Source of the DNA: JTS-RE37 sp041744575 | GTDB lineage: Bacteria; Bacteroidota; Bacteroidia; Flavobacteriales; Flavobacteriaceae | NCBI GenBank assembly: GCA_041744575.1 | Contig: JBGTKP010000031.1 | Span: 171,826-235,825 of the forward strand | Direction of reading: 5' to 3' | Length of the DNA: 64,000 nucleotides | In this document: one piece after another, positions 22,580 through 31,529 of the stretch | Layout: every line of letters begins with the position of its first letter | Position numbering within the stretch: position 1 is the stretch's first letter | Translations under genes and position numbers: made by a program | Notes under the pieces: generated by a model | What the model saw: only the letters and a program-made list of their open reading frames with translations | Told to the model about the DNA's origin: nothing | The model's database searches: none

Positions 22580-25408
22580 ATGTTCCAAGGTATAATCCAG
22601 AAAGTTTTTGATGTCCGTGAGGGTGAATTTAAGGTATCCCTTTGGATGTTTTCCTATATTTTTCTGATCATCACGGTACTTCTTATTATCAAGCCTACCG
22701 TCAATGCACTGTTTCTTTCCGAACTCGGGGTAGAACAGTTGCCATTCGCATTTCTTCTGGTGGCTTTGACCGCTGTCATCAGTTCCTTTTTTTATTACAG
22801 GGCATTGATCCGTTTTTCCCTGCATAAAATTATAGAGACCACCCTCGTGGGCTCTGTTTTTATCCTGCTGGGTTTTGGGATCCTTCTGAAATTGAATATG
22901 GTAGGAGGCTTCCTGCTCTATTTCTTTTATGTATGGGTGGCTATTTATGCGGTACTGTCGGCATCACAATTCTGGGTCCTGGCCAATCTCGTTTATAACA
23001 TAAGAGAAGCGAAACGATTATTTGGTTTCATCGGCTCCGGAGCGATATTAGGCGGAATTTTCGGGGGTTATCTGACGTCCATTTTGGCTCCCGTAATAGG
23101 CAATGAGCACATGATTCTCGTAGCATCCGTCGTCCTCCTCTGTTGCATACCTCTGCTTCGTAAAATCTGGAACACCAGGGTCAGGGTACTGGGAAAATTC
23201 AAAGAAAAAAAACGAACCGTGTCAGGCTCACAACGTCCCTTTTTCCTCGTACTACAGTCGAGGCATTTGACCTATTTCGCAGGTATGGTCGCCCTGAGCG
23301 TACTTGTCGCCAAACTCGTCGACTACCTGTTTAGTGATTTTGCAGCAGCGGCCATCCCGGACCCAGAAGACCTAGCCGCATTTTTTGCTTTCTGGTTTTC
23401 CAGTTTTAATTTGATTTCTCTGGCAATACAACTTTTTTTTACACACAGGATTGTCGGGATATGGGGCGTCGGTTATGCCCTGTTAATATTGCCGACAGGC
23501 ATTATTCTGGGATGTTTCCTTTTTCTCTTTTTACCGGAACTTGCAGCGGTGATCGTAATAAAAGCTATGGATGGGGTGATGAAACAATCAGTTCATAAAA
23601 GCGCCACCGAATTACTCACCCTGCCCCTGCCCTTTGATCTGAAGAACAAAACCAAGTCGTTTATTGATGTTGTTGTAGACAGTCTTGCTACCGGAATCGC
23701 GGGATTCATACTGATCTTTGTCATACAGGCACTGGAATTGCCATCCGTATATATCGCCGGACTCATCTTCCTTCTTGTAGGCGTCTGGGTTCTGCTGATA
23801 CTGCAGGTACGTCAGGAATATTTTAAAAGTTTTCGCAGGAACCTGGAACAGATTGAGGAAAGGGATCAGCCATCCGGAAGGGCGCTGATCCGGAAAAGCT
23901 CTTTCATTGAAGGAATGCGAACAGTTTTCAGAAACGGAACGGAAGAACAGATCCTCTTTATGCTCGGGAAGCTAATGGAAATAAATGACAAAAGGTTTGA
24001 AGAGGATGTACAATTACTCCTGGGCCATTCTTCGAACCAGGTGCGAACGGCGGCTATCCGGAATCTCTATTTCCTCAACAGGTCATCTATGATCACCGGG
24101 ATCAATGAATTGCTTAACAGCGGTGACGAACCGCTGACCCTCGCCACTCTGGAATACCTGCTCCTGCATGCCGGTGTAAACAGTTCTCTGGTATACAACA
24201 AATACCTGAGTCACCCTAACAGGAAAATCGCAGAGGTAGCGCTGTATTGTCTCGCCCGGGAGGCCAGGGATAATGATACCCTGAGAAATTCCTACAACTT
24301 ACAACAGAGGATACAGGATAAATTGTCTGAGATCGCAGAAAGGCCCGAAGACATCTCTTCCCTGCAACTCCTATTGAAAACTATTGGGGCCGCAAATATC
24401 CCGGAATACTATCACGTTATTGCCAAGCAGTTCGGGCATGCGGATCCCGGCGTTGTAAAAACCGCGATAGAGGCTGCCGGAAAATCCGTTTTCCCTGATT
24501 TCATTAATACACTCCTTCACTTTCTACCGGCCAAAATGTACCGGCCAACAGCAACGACATCCCTTCACCGATACGGTACTAAGGTGATCTCCCATCTTGT
24601 ACAGCTCGTAAAAGACCGTGAGTTGCCACCGGCTATCTGCCGGTTTATTCCCGGGGTTTTGAAGGGCTTTCATTCTCAGGAAACAGTCCGGCAACTTTTT
24701 CGCCTCCTTGACGATCCTGATGTAGGTGTTCGGTTGGAAACCGTCCGTGCCCTGGGAGAACTGCGAAGAAATAACCCCGAATTGAAATTCAATCGCTATA
24801 AGGTAGCCTCCGCCATCTTTGAAGAATGCAGGTTACATCACCTGACCTTATCCGCCATGCACACCCAGATCATCATTTCGTATCGCAACCGAAAAAGGCC
24901 ACACCATGGAATCGGACCTGAGGAGCGCGAAGCACGGACGAGTTTACTGGAGTTACTTGAGCGGCGACTGGATTCGGGCCTGGAGCGCATATTTACACTC
25001 TTGTCGCTCAAATACCATCAACCTGATGTGGAAATAGCATACGAGGGACTTATAAGTGACAAACAGGAAACCAGAATTAACGCGATAGAATTTCTGGACA
25101 ACCTGCTCACCGGAGACCTCAAGAGAACCCTCCTGCCAATCATCGAAGAATCGGCTCTGGATATATCTTCTGAAGAAGTGCTGCTGAAAATAAAGCATAA
25201 AGTGCCATCGGAGGCCATTTGTTTCGAAATGTTACTTCACGGCAACGACCTGAAAGTGAAGTTGGCCGTGCTCTATCTGATCCGTCTGCAAAAAAACGCC
25301 TCGTACCTGTCAATGATCCTTCCATTTACAGAAAGTGAAGATCTTAAACTCCGGACGTTTGCCAGGGAGGCTGTCAGTGCCCTGGAGGATGTGACCACTA
25401 CTTCCTGA
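22580..25408 (+). CDS. Nucleotide-transporter (NTT/TlcA) family membrane protein fused to HEAT repeats
   Basis: 942 aa from the ATG at 22580 (MFQGIIQKVFDVREGE); an in-frame ATG at 22514 would overlap the previous gene by 32 bases. Residues about 25-430 hold some twelve hydrophobic helices with the NTT-like segments WMFSYIFLIITVLLIIKP, FWVLANLVYNIREAKRLFG and FIGSGAILGGIFGG. Residues about 450-940 are a chain of alpha-alpha repeats of HEAT type (e.g. VGVRLETVRALGELRRN, VKLAVLYLIRL), predicted to face the cytoplasm. NTT-HEAT fusions are known in free-living bacteria but their substrate is not. Ends 11 bp inside the convergent hydrolase gene. Confidence 0.82.
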   Translation: MFQGIIQKVFDVREGEFKVSLWMFSYIFLIITVLLIIKPTVNALFLSELGVEQLPFAFLLVALTAVISSFFYYRALIRFSLHKIIETTLVGSVFILLGFGILLKLNMVGGFLLYFFYVWVAIYAVLSASQFWVLANLVYNIREAKRLFGFIGSGAILGGIFGGYLTSILAPVIGNEHMILVASVVLLCCIPLLRKIWNTRVRVLGKFKEKKRTVSGSQRPFFLVLQSRHLTYFAGMVALSVLVAKLVDYLFSDFAAAAIPDPEDLAAFFAFWFSSFNLISLAIQLFFTHRIVGIWGVGYALLILPTGIILGCFLFLFLPELAAVIVIKAMDGVMKQSVHKSATELLTLPLPFDLKNKTKSFIDVVVDSLATGIAGFILIFVIQALELPSVYIAGLIFLLVGVWVLLILQVRQEYFKSFRRNLEQIEERDQPSGRALIRKSSFIEGMRTVFRNGTEEQILFMLGKLMEINDKRFEEDVQLLLGHSSNQVRTAAIRNLYFLNRSSMITGINELLNSGDEPLTLATLEYLLLHAGVNSSLVYNKYLSHPNRKIAEVALYCLAREARDNDTLRNSYNLQQRIQDKLSEIAERPEDISSLQLLLKTIGAANIPEYYHVIAKQFGHADPGVVKTAIEAAGKSVFPDFINTLLHFLPAKMYRPTATTSLHRYGTKVISHLVQLVKDRELPPAICRFIPGVLKGFHSQETVRQLFRLLDDPDVGVRLETVRALGELRRNNPELKFNRYKVASAIFEECRLHHLTLSAMHTQIIISYRNRKRPHHGIGPEEREARTSLLELLERRLDSGLERIFTLLSLKYHQPDVEIAYEGLISDKQETRINAIEFLDNLLTGDLKRTLLPIIEESALDISSEEVLLKIKHKVPSEAICFEMLLHGNDLKVKLAVLYLIRLQKNASYLSMILPFTESEDLKLRTFAREAVSALEDVTTTS

Positions 25409-26654
25409 CAAGCTTATCGATATTGCCGGCAAGATACATATGGTCGCTGGCCGAATTTTTGCGAAGTACATTGGTCATCAGTACCACCAGATAGTTACAG
25501 TGGTCAGGATGTTCAACTATGGCTACCGAATTCATGTAATTGCTGACGTTGCCCATATATTTGCCACATGGCTCCCCGAGTGACCTGTCACATTTATAAA
25601 GGCTGCCGGATTTAAAATAAACAGAGGCATCTTTCAGTGCCGGAGCCTGAGCATAGCGTATCCTCCGGTCTGTCATATACATCAACCTTTTCATTTCGAG
25701 ACTGCTTTCCTCATCCACCACGTTTCCCATCTCCAATTGCACAAGAAATTTCATCAGTCCCAAAGGGGTGCCGATACTTCCCCCCTTGTCTCCGACAAAG
25801 GTGTTGGCTCCCCTGGTGAAAAAACTTCCCAATCGCCATTCTTCCCTGGAAATATCGAGTTTTTGCAGTGGCATATTGACCACATCATTGGCAAGATCCG
25901 TCAGTTCCTTTTTGGAAGTTTCCCTGAAATAGCGATCCGCTTCCTCCTCTGTCAGCCAGGGGTAATAGTCGGCAAACGCAGCCATGAGTAAAGCTTCCCT
26001 CCAGACAATACTCGCTGCACCATTGTTACTGACAGACATCATATGATCTGCCCATTCATAGAGTGTAAAAATATCGCTGCTGATCACTTGTCTTTTCACC
26101 AGGGACATCTTTTCCAGGTTAACCACCGGGATCGTATGTTCATCTGTAAGGCCCCAGACCCCTGCTTTAACCGACTTGTTTCGCAACAATTCGGTTCGTT
26201 GCTCCCAAGAGTCCGGATAGATGCAGGACAGCTGGGTAAATAAAGCAGTCAACACGGCGAGTTTTCCAACACTGCCAGGCTGATACCCTGCGCTGGAATT
26301 GCGCTGCGCAAATCGCAACCTGGAAGGATCTGAAATATCCAGAATTGCCAGAGCATAACTCTTATCCAGCCCCCTGAATAAGGCGTTGACCTCCTTCTGA
26401 AAGTCGTCATCATTAATCAGTAAATCTTTGATACTGTCCGTCTTCCGTGGAAGGAGATGCAGTTCAATTTCCTTATATGATTTCAAGGCGCCGGAAGGCA
26501 GAGGAACTCCTTTGATCTCTCCCGTCTGAATCAGTTCCAGTCGTTTCAATCTTTTTATACCTGTATGGTCGTAGCCATCGATAGGGTATTCATTCAGTTT
26601 GCAGTAAAAAAGGATGGCCGGGAGCAGAAAAACCGCGGTGATTGCTGATTTCAT
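25398..26654 (-). CDS. Second exported serine hydrolase of the beta-lactamase/DD-peptidase fold
   Basis: 418 aa. Signal-like N-terminus (MKSAITAVFLLPAILFYCKL; a Cys at 18 could be lipidated). The motifs are S128-V-G-K131, S209-N-N211 and K358-S-G360. It is about 115 residues longer than the paralog at 21640 and contains an inserted helical part (about 215-290). Its start is 40 bp after the GNAT-nitrilase gene, so it is probably the third gene of a transcript that begins with the dikinase-like gene. Substrate unknown; the three catalytic motifs are intact. Confidence 0.82.
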   Translation of the reverse strand: MKSAITAVFLLPAILFYCKLNEYPIDGYDHTGIKRLKRLELIQTGEIKGVPLPSGALKSYKEIELHLLPRKTDSIKDLLINDDDFQKEVNALFRGLDKSYALAILDISDPSRLRFAQRNSSAGYQPGSVGKLAVLTALFTQLSCIYPDSWEQRTELLRNKSVKAGVWGLTDEHTIPVVNLEKMSLVKRQVISSDIFTLYEWADHMMSVSNNGAASIVWREALLMAAFADYYPWLTEEEADRYFRETSKKELTDLANDVVNMPLQKLDISREEWRLGSFFTRGANTFVGDKGGSIGTPLGLMKFLVQLEMGNVVDEESSLEMKRLMYMTDRRIRYAQAPALKDASVYFKSGSLYKCDRSLGEPCGKYMGNVSNYMNSVAIVEHPDHCNYLVVLMTNVLRKNSASDHMYLAGNIDKLVRK

Positions 26655-26694
26655 TGACTAACTTGTACATTTGGTGTTTCCATATGGCCACGTT

Positions 26695-28221
26695 TCAGGT
26701 GAGTTTTCTTAGTTCAAACAGGTCTTTTCTCCTGTCTATAAGGTTTCTGACGCTTCCGAATTGATGTAATTCCCGCAATAGATCTATATCCACATCTGCA
26801 ATCAGGATCATCTCCGTATTGGTAGTAGCTTCGGCCTTGATCCCGTTAGCTGGGAAAGAAAAATCGCAAGGTGTAAAAACCATAGACTGGGCAAATTGGA
26901 TATCCATATTATGTACCTTTGGCAGATTTCCCACACTTCCGGCTATTGCTACATAACATTCATTTTCAATGGCTCTGGCCTGAGCGCAGCAACGAACCCT
27001 CGTATAGCCGTTCTGAGTATCCGTTAAAAACGGTATAAATAAAATGTCCATGCCATCGTCAGCTAGGAGTCGTGACAACTCGGGGAATTCGGAATCATAA
27101 CAGATAAGGATTCCAATTTTGCCGCAATCCGTATCAAACGTCTTCAGTTCATTTCCTCCCTGCATCCCCCAAACTTTGGCTTCATCCGGGGTGACGTGCA
27201 GTTTTTCATAACGTTCAATGCTTCCATCCCTCCGGCACAGATAACCCACATTATACAACCAATCATTTTTTATCTCGGGCATGCTGCCTGTGATGACATT
27301 GATATTGTATGAGATAGCCAGGCTGGAAAACCTGCGAACAATACTGTCTGTGTGTTTGGCAAGTTCCCTGATGGCTGCAGATTCCGGCAGGTGGTTATTC
27401 TCAGCCATGAGCGGGGCATTAAAAAACTCCGGGAACAATGCAAAATCCGAACGATAACCTGAAACCGCATCAATAAAGTATTCGGCTTGCTGCATGAGTT
27501 CCTCCAGATCTTTATAAGGTCGCATTTGCCATTGGATGAGTCCCAGACGCACTATCTTTTTTTGGGTAGTCGCCTTATCAACCGGCTTTTCATAATATAT
27601 ATTATCCCATTCCAATAAGACTGCGAAATCATTAGAAGCTTCATCTCCTTCCAGATATCCTTTTAGGATTTTAGAAGGATGAAAGTCGTTTGATATCTGG
27701 AAATTAAGTACAGGATCTGTGATTTCCTTCCGTTTTACCTTTTCGATATATTCCTTGGGAGTTAGAACATCTGAATATTTATGATAATTTGGAATCCGTC
27801 CCCCAAAGGCGATTCCCCTGAGATTCAGTCTTTCACATAGTTCTTTTCTGTAGTCATACAGTCGTCTTCCCAATCGCAATCCCCGGAATTCTGATTTGAT
27901 AAATACATCAATCCCGTAAAGTACATCCCCGTCAGACTGATGGGTCTCAAAGGTATAATCCCCGGTCAGTTCCTTATAGGTGTGATGTTCATCGAAGGTT
28001 CCGTAATCAACAATTATGGACAATGCGCACCCAGCCAGCTGATTGTTGATCTTAATGACCACCTGCCCTTCCGGAAACTTATCAATCAAAGCCCTGATAT
28101 GCATCTCTCCCCAGAATGATCCCGGCATATTTGAATAGGCTTCAATCATCGCCGATTTTAATTCCTGGTAATCGCTGAGGGTTAAAAATTGTAACTCAAT
28201 ATTTTCTACGCCTTTTATCAT
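26695..28221 (-). CDS. GNAT acetyltransferase - carbon-nitrogen hydrolase fusion
   Basis: 508 aa. Residues 10-170 are a GNAT domain with the acetyl-CoA loop SEFRGLRLGRRLYDYR. Residues 222-490 are a nitrilase-superfamily domain with the complete triad E265 (LFPEFFN), K340 (YEKLHVTPDE) and C374 (LICYDSEFPE). Fusions of this kind are known and are annotated as bifunctional, but I know of no proven substrate. A plausible scheme is hydrolysis of an amide joined to acylation of the product, in the cytoplasm. It lies between the exported dikinase-like protein and the second serine hydrolase. Confidence 0.88.
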   Translation of the reverse strand: MIKGVENIELQFLTLSDYQELKSAMIEAYSNMPGSFWGEMHIRALIDKFPEGQVVIKINNQLAGCALSIIVDYGTFDEHHTYKELTGDYTFETHQSDGDVLYGIDVFIKSEFRGLRLGRRLYDYRKELCERLNLRGIAFGGRIPNYHKYSDVLTPKEYIEKVKRKEITDPVLNFQISNDFHPSKILKGYLEGDEASNDFAVLLEWDNIYYEKPVDKATTQKKIVRLGLIQWQMRPYKDLEELMQQAEYFIDAVSGYRSDFALFPEFFNAPLMAENNHLPESAAIRELAKHTDSIVRRFSSLAISYNINVITGSMPEIKNDWLYNVGYLCRRDGSIERYEKLHVTPDEAKVWGMQGGNELKTFDTDCGKIGILICYDSEFPELSRLLADDGMDILFIPFLTDTQNGYTRVRCCAQARAIENECYVAIAGSVGNLPKVHNMDIQFAQSMVFTPCDFSFPANGIKAEATTNTEMILIADVDIDLLRELHQFGSVRNLIDRRKDLFELRKLT

Positions 28222-28267
28222 TCTTCATTTATGTGGATTCCTGTCATAATATACTCCTTTTCCCCGA

Positions 28268-28287
28268 ACTGTGAGGGTCTCCTCACA
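28268..28287. promoter_or_regulatory. Perfect 8-bp hairpin between the dikinase-like and GNAT-nitrilase genes
   Basis: CTGTGAGG (28268-28275), loop GTCT, CCTCACAG (28280-28287). It lacks a T run on either strand, so it is not a standard intrinsic terminator. It could be an RNA processing or stabilising structure, or an operator for the downstream genes. Confidence 0.4.
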
Positions 28288-28315
28288 GGCAGCAACCGGG
28301 TAAATTGCCTAGATA

Positions 28316-31222
28316 TTATATTTTGGAGGTCATTGCAATTCTCCTTCCGGCATTTATTTTGGAAGTGATGGATGACAGATACTCTGAGGCGGAAGCATTT
28401 TTATTCTCTACAAACGGTCGAATCTGGAACAACCAGAGTTGGTCATTCTTAAAACCAAGTTCTACGTCATATGCCCCGCGATACGTATCCCCGGTCGCCT
28501 TTGGCAGCGTTTCCCGAACAGTTTTTGCCAGTTTTCGGATCGCCTTCATATTCGTTGATTTTAAGACCGGCGATTCAAAAGTGGATGCTTTTCTCGCAGT
28601 GCCGCCTGATACCGGAAGTACTGTATAATAGGCCTCCCTGGCTGGAGCCAGAAGACGGTTGTCACCCTTCTCACCTAAGGTGTAAGTCTCCGCTTCCTGC
28701 CCGTCTACCGCTCCCCCTGCCCCCCGGCTAAAGGCAACCGTCAGGTCGCCCTCCTTTCCCGAATTGATTCCCTTGGTGATAAGCACCCCGGAATAATCCA
28801 CATCCACGCTCGGAATAATAAGGATGGAGGGGTACACATTTTCCGGGTTCAGGAGGTATTTCTGTCTCCATTTAAAACTGCGTTCCGTATAGGGAGATGC
28901 CCATACAGCCCTGATGCCTTCAAGTATTTTCTCCTTTTCGAGTACATTGAAGACAGTAAGGTTCAATCCGGCACCTGTAAAATCTTTAAGATCTTCCATG
29001 TTGGTGTCACTGCGAAGGAATACGGGAATCTTTCCCATATCAGCTCCTAAAATAGCTTTAAAATCCTGGTCGATCCGATCGACAAAGTTCTTTTGGAGCG
29101 GCATCTTTCTGATGGCCTCCCTGAGAATTTCGAGTTGTCGCAACTGGTAGTTTTCAACTTCCAATTCTGAAATACCATCAGAACGCATTTTGTCTGCCTC
29201 GGTAAACATATTGGTCAGATACTCCCAGTAGCTACGCTCCTCTCCAGGCATCCGCTGCCCCATATGATCGCGGAAGACACCGAATGGGATCACCAGCCCC
29301 TCTACCACCATATCCGGGAACATTTTTTTAAGTTGCCCCAGATTAGCGGCTTTAGGACCGCACAAATTCCCCGAATCTCCTGAATCAACATCGCGTAAAT
29401 TGAGGACCATATTCTGATCCAAACGTATTTTGTCAACAGGAACTGAAATTTTAGAACTACTGCGCTCCTTTACCAAAAAAAGGTTACGTTCCGCGGAGGT
29501 CATCCGGGCCTCCGACTTTATAACGACATTGCCCTTATTGGAAACCGCATAAAATACTTTCTGCCCATGATATTTTTTCATATCCTGAAGATTGTCATCT
29601 GACAAGGCCGCATTGGGTATCCCAAGATTCCTCGCCAGGAGTTGAACATGTGAAACCAAATTTCCTTCAGCAACTGTGGCAATGCCGGCTACGGGCTTCA
29701 AATCCGAAGGGGCTCTCCTGAAAATATAAATTTTGTCAGAAGAAACTTCTGTTTCTTCTGATGAACCGTCAACGACCACCAATTCTCCAAGGGCATACCC
29801 GGCATTCAGACCGCGAACTGTGGTTTGGTTGGGAAGATCCATTACCTTATTCGTAAGCGCTGACTCCTTTGCCATGTATTCGCCCAGTTCGCTGACCATA
29901 TGGCCTAATGGAAGCGTGAGAGATCCACGGATCCGGTCATCTATAAACCCATAAGCCAGAGGTTCGAATGCGGAATAGATACTTACGGTCTTTCCATAGG
30001 TAGCTTTTACCATTGCCGCGCTCCATTCGACAGCACCCCTTGCAGTTTCAAGCACTTTGGTTAGTTCTTCGAGAGTGATATACTTATTTTCGGGAGGATT
30101 TAAACTGCTTTGAATTCGCTCCCATTCCCATAATTCCAGATAACCGGATCCGGCGGTTGCAAGACCAAGGTTGCACATCTTGGAAAGCTGCTCCTTCAAA
30201 GTCTCAGGATCCCAGGCTGATGCATTCTTGAAAATGATATCCTCGAGGATAATGGAGATATCCAGCAATTGAAGGCGTGCCGCCCCCCGCTTTTCAGCCA
30301 GTATCCCTTCCCTGATGTCCAATAAGAGTTGTGCTGTCTGCGGAATGAGGGTGGCAGGGGCGCTCCCGGAAGGGTTGTTGGCTATATAGGCAGCGATGCT
30401 ATTGCCCAGGGGAGTGTCTTTAAGTAAAGTCTGTGCGGGGAGCAGACCACCCACGGTAACCGGCTTGTAAAACTCCTCCATGGTAGCAACCAATTCCTTT
30501 AAGCGGGCAGCCGCCTCTTGTGGTACCTGGGGATGCAACTGTAGAAAGCCTTTTACGCTCCGAATATCGGAAGCTTCCGGCCGTCCATGGATTTTTATCC
30601 TGAGATCCATAAATGCGGGGTATTCTTCAGAAATAACTTTGGACTGGCTTCTCATCACCTGTCCGAGATTTCCGTCTCCGTGATGCGGTACCGACTTTAA
30701 CGACTGACGTACCAGGAAATAATTGGTTTTCAGGAGGTCATCATTTTCCAGAAGATCGCTGTAAAATGCAATACCCCAGGCTGCCTCATCTTCCGCCTGT
30801 ATGGCCCCCCTGTAAAACTGACCTTTCTGCATGATCCAGCCATTGTCCACAGACTGAAGATATTGTTCCAGTTGGTACTGCTGTATTCTTGAATGATCAT
30901 TGGATGCATCCCAGAATTCATCAAAGTTGGTTGCAGAAAGAATTTGTCCGAAATAAATATGATTCGAAGCCCCCAAAGAAATTACTTCCTCCTTGTACCG
31001 GGCATGTTGAAGGCCCGGACCGATCTCCTCAGGGCAGGGATCTTTTGGTTGACGGATAGTCCCGTCCTTGCAAAACCAGCGAATGTCCCTGTACGGGCCA
31101 CGAATGTCCTTCCTGTAAAGTGACACGCGATCTTTTAAATAACCATTGTCCTTTACTCCCGGGCCCTGTCCGGAGACAACCGTCGCAACGAAACAAAGTA
31201 GTAGAAAGAAGTGCTTATGCAT
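28316..31222 (-). CDS. Exported PEP/pyruvate-binding domain protein with glucan-water-dikinase-like domain order
   Basis: 968 aa with a clear signal peptide (MHKHFFLLLCFVATVVSGQG). Residues 20-465 are mostly helical and unrecognised. Residues about 470-570 are a phosphohistidine domain, with H525 in NLVSHVQLLARNLGIPNA. Residues about 605-940 are a PPDK/PpsA-type ATP-grasp: GPKAANLGQL (622), LRSDTNMEDLKDFTGAGLN (736), VWASPYTERSFKWRQ (773) and DVELGF/QIRPF (919-937). There is no PEP-binding TIM barrel. His domain before a C-terminal ATP domain is the order of glucan, water dikinases, not of PEP synthase. Export of an ATP-using enzyme is odd. Substrate unknown. Confidence 0.85.
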   Translation of the reverse strand: MHKHFFLLLCFVATVVSGQGPGVKDNGYLKDRVSLYRKDIRGPYRDIRWFCKDGTIRQPKDPCPEEIGPGLQHARYKEEVISLGASNHIYFGQILSATNFDEFWDASNDHSRIQQYQLEQYLQSVDNGWIMQKGQFYRGAIQAEDEAAWGIAFYSDLLENDDLLKTNYFLVRQSLKSVPHHGDGNLGQVMRSQSKVISEEYPAFMDLRIKIHGRPEASDIRSVKGFLQLHPQVPQEAAARLKELVATMEEFYKPVTVGGLLPAQTLLKDTPLGNSIAAYIANNPSGSAPATLIPQTAQLLLDIREGILAEKRGAARLQLLDISIILEDIIFKNASAWDPETLKEQLSKMCNLGLATAGSGYLELWEWERIQSSLNPPENKYITLEELTKVLETARGAVEWSAAMVKATYGKTVSIYSAFEPLAYGFIDDRIRGSLTLPLGHMVSELGEYMAKESALTNKVMDLPNQTTVRGLNAGYALGELVVVDGSSEETEVSSDKIYIFRRAPSDLKPVAGIATVAEGNLVSHVQLLARNLGIPNAALSDDNLQDMKKYHGQKVFYAVSNKGNVVIKSEARMTSAERNLFLVKERSSSKISVPVDKIRLDQNMVLNLRDVDSGDSGNLCGPKAANLGQLKKMFPDMVVEGLVIPFGVFRDHMGQRMPGEERSYWEYLTNMFTEADKMRSDGISELEVENYQLRQLEILREAIRKMPLQKNFVDRIDQDFKAILGADMGKIPVFLRSDTNMEDLKDFTGAGLNLTVFNVLEKEKILEGIRAVWASPYTERSFKWRQKYLLNPENVYPSILIIPSVDVDYSGVLITKGINSGKEGDLTVAFSRGAGGAVDGQEAETYTLGEKGDNRLLAPAREAYYTVLPVSGGTARKASTFESPVLKSTNMKAIRKLAKTVRETLPKATGDTYRGAYDVELGFKNDQLWLFQIRPFVENKNASASEYLSSITSKINAGRRIAMTSKI

Positions 31223-31529
31223 GGATGGTTTAAAATATTATTTCAAATCCTTCCAAAAATACCACCAAATTAAGGTTAAATGAAAAGATCAGGGTATTCT
31301 TGTAAAGGAAGAGGCCCGAACTACAATAAAATTGGTCTCAAATTATGTCTTAGCACCCATGGGCTGGCATCAGAACGTACAGCAGGACAGGCTTATTGCG
31401 CCGTCCTTTCAGAAATTATTGTAACACGATATTCTTGCGCTGAAATCTGCCATATTATGGGTACCTTTCGGCTCTGAAATTTGAAGGTCGACAGCGACCT
31501 GGGTATTGGTAAAGTTTATTTTGAATCAA
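31223..31529. other. Intergenic region, 307 bp, between divergent dikinase-like gene and corA
   Basis: Contains the minus-strand -7 element at 31255-31262 and a hairpin AGGTCG-ACAG-CGACCT at 31485-31500, 30 bp before the corA ATG. A 65-codon plus-strand frame (31280-31477) has no recognisable content and is probably not a gene. No tRNA, riboswitch or Mg-sensing leader that I can recognise. Confidence 0.4.
31255..31262 (-). promoter_or_regulatory. Candidate -7 element for the dikinase-like gene
   Basis: TATTTTTG on the minus strand matches TAnnTTTG and lies 33 nt before the start codon. I see no -33 TTG at the right distance, so this is a half-site only. Confidence 0.35.

Noticed and set aside
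31280..31477. 65-codon plus-strand frame in the gap before corA
   Set aside because: No domain or signal, composition unlike the neighbours, and no promoter or ribosome site that I can support.
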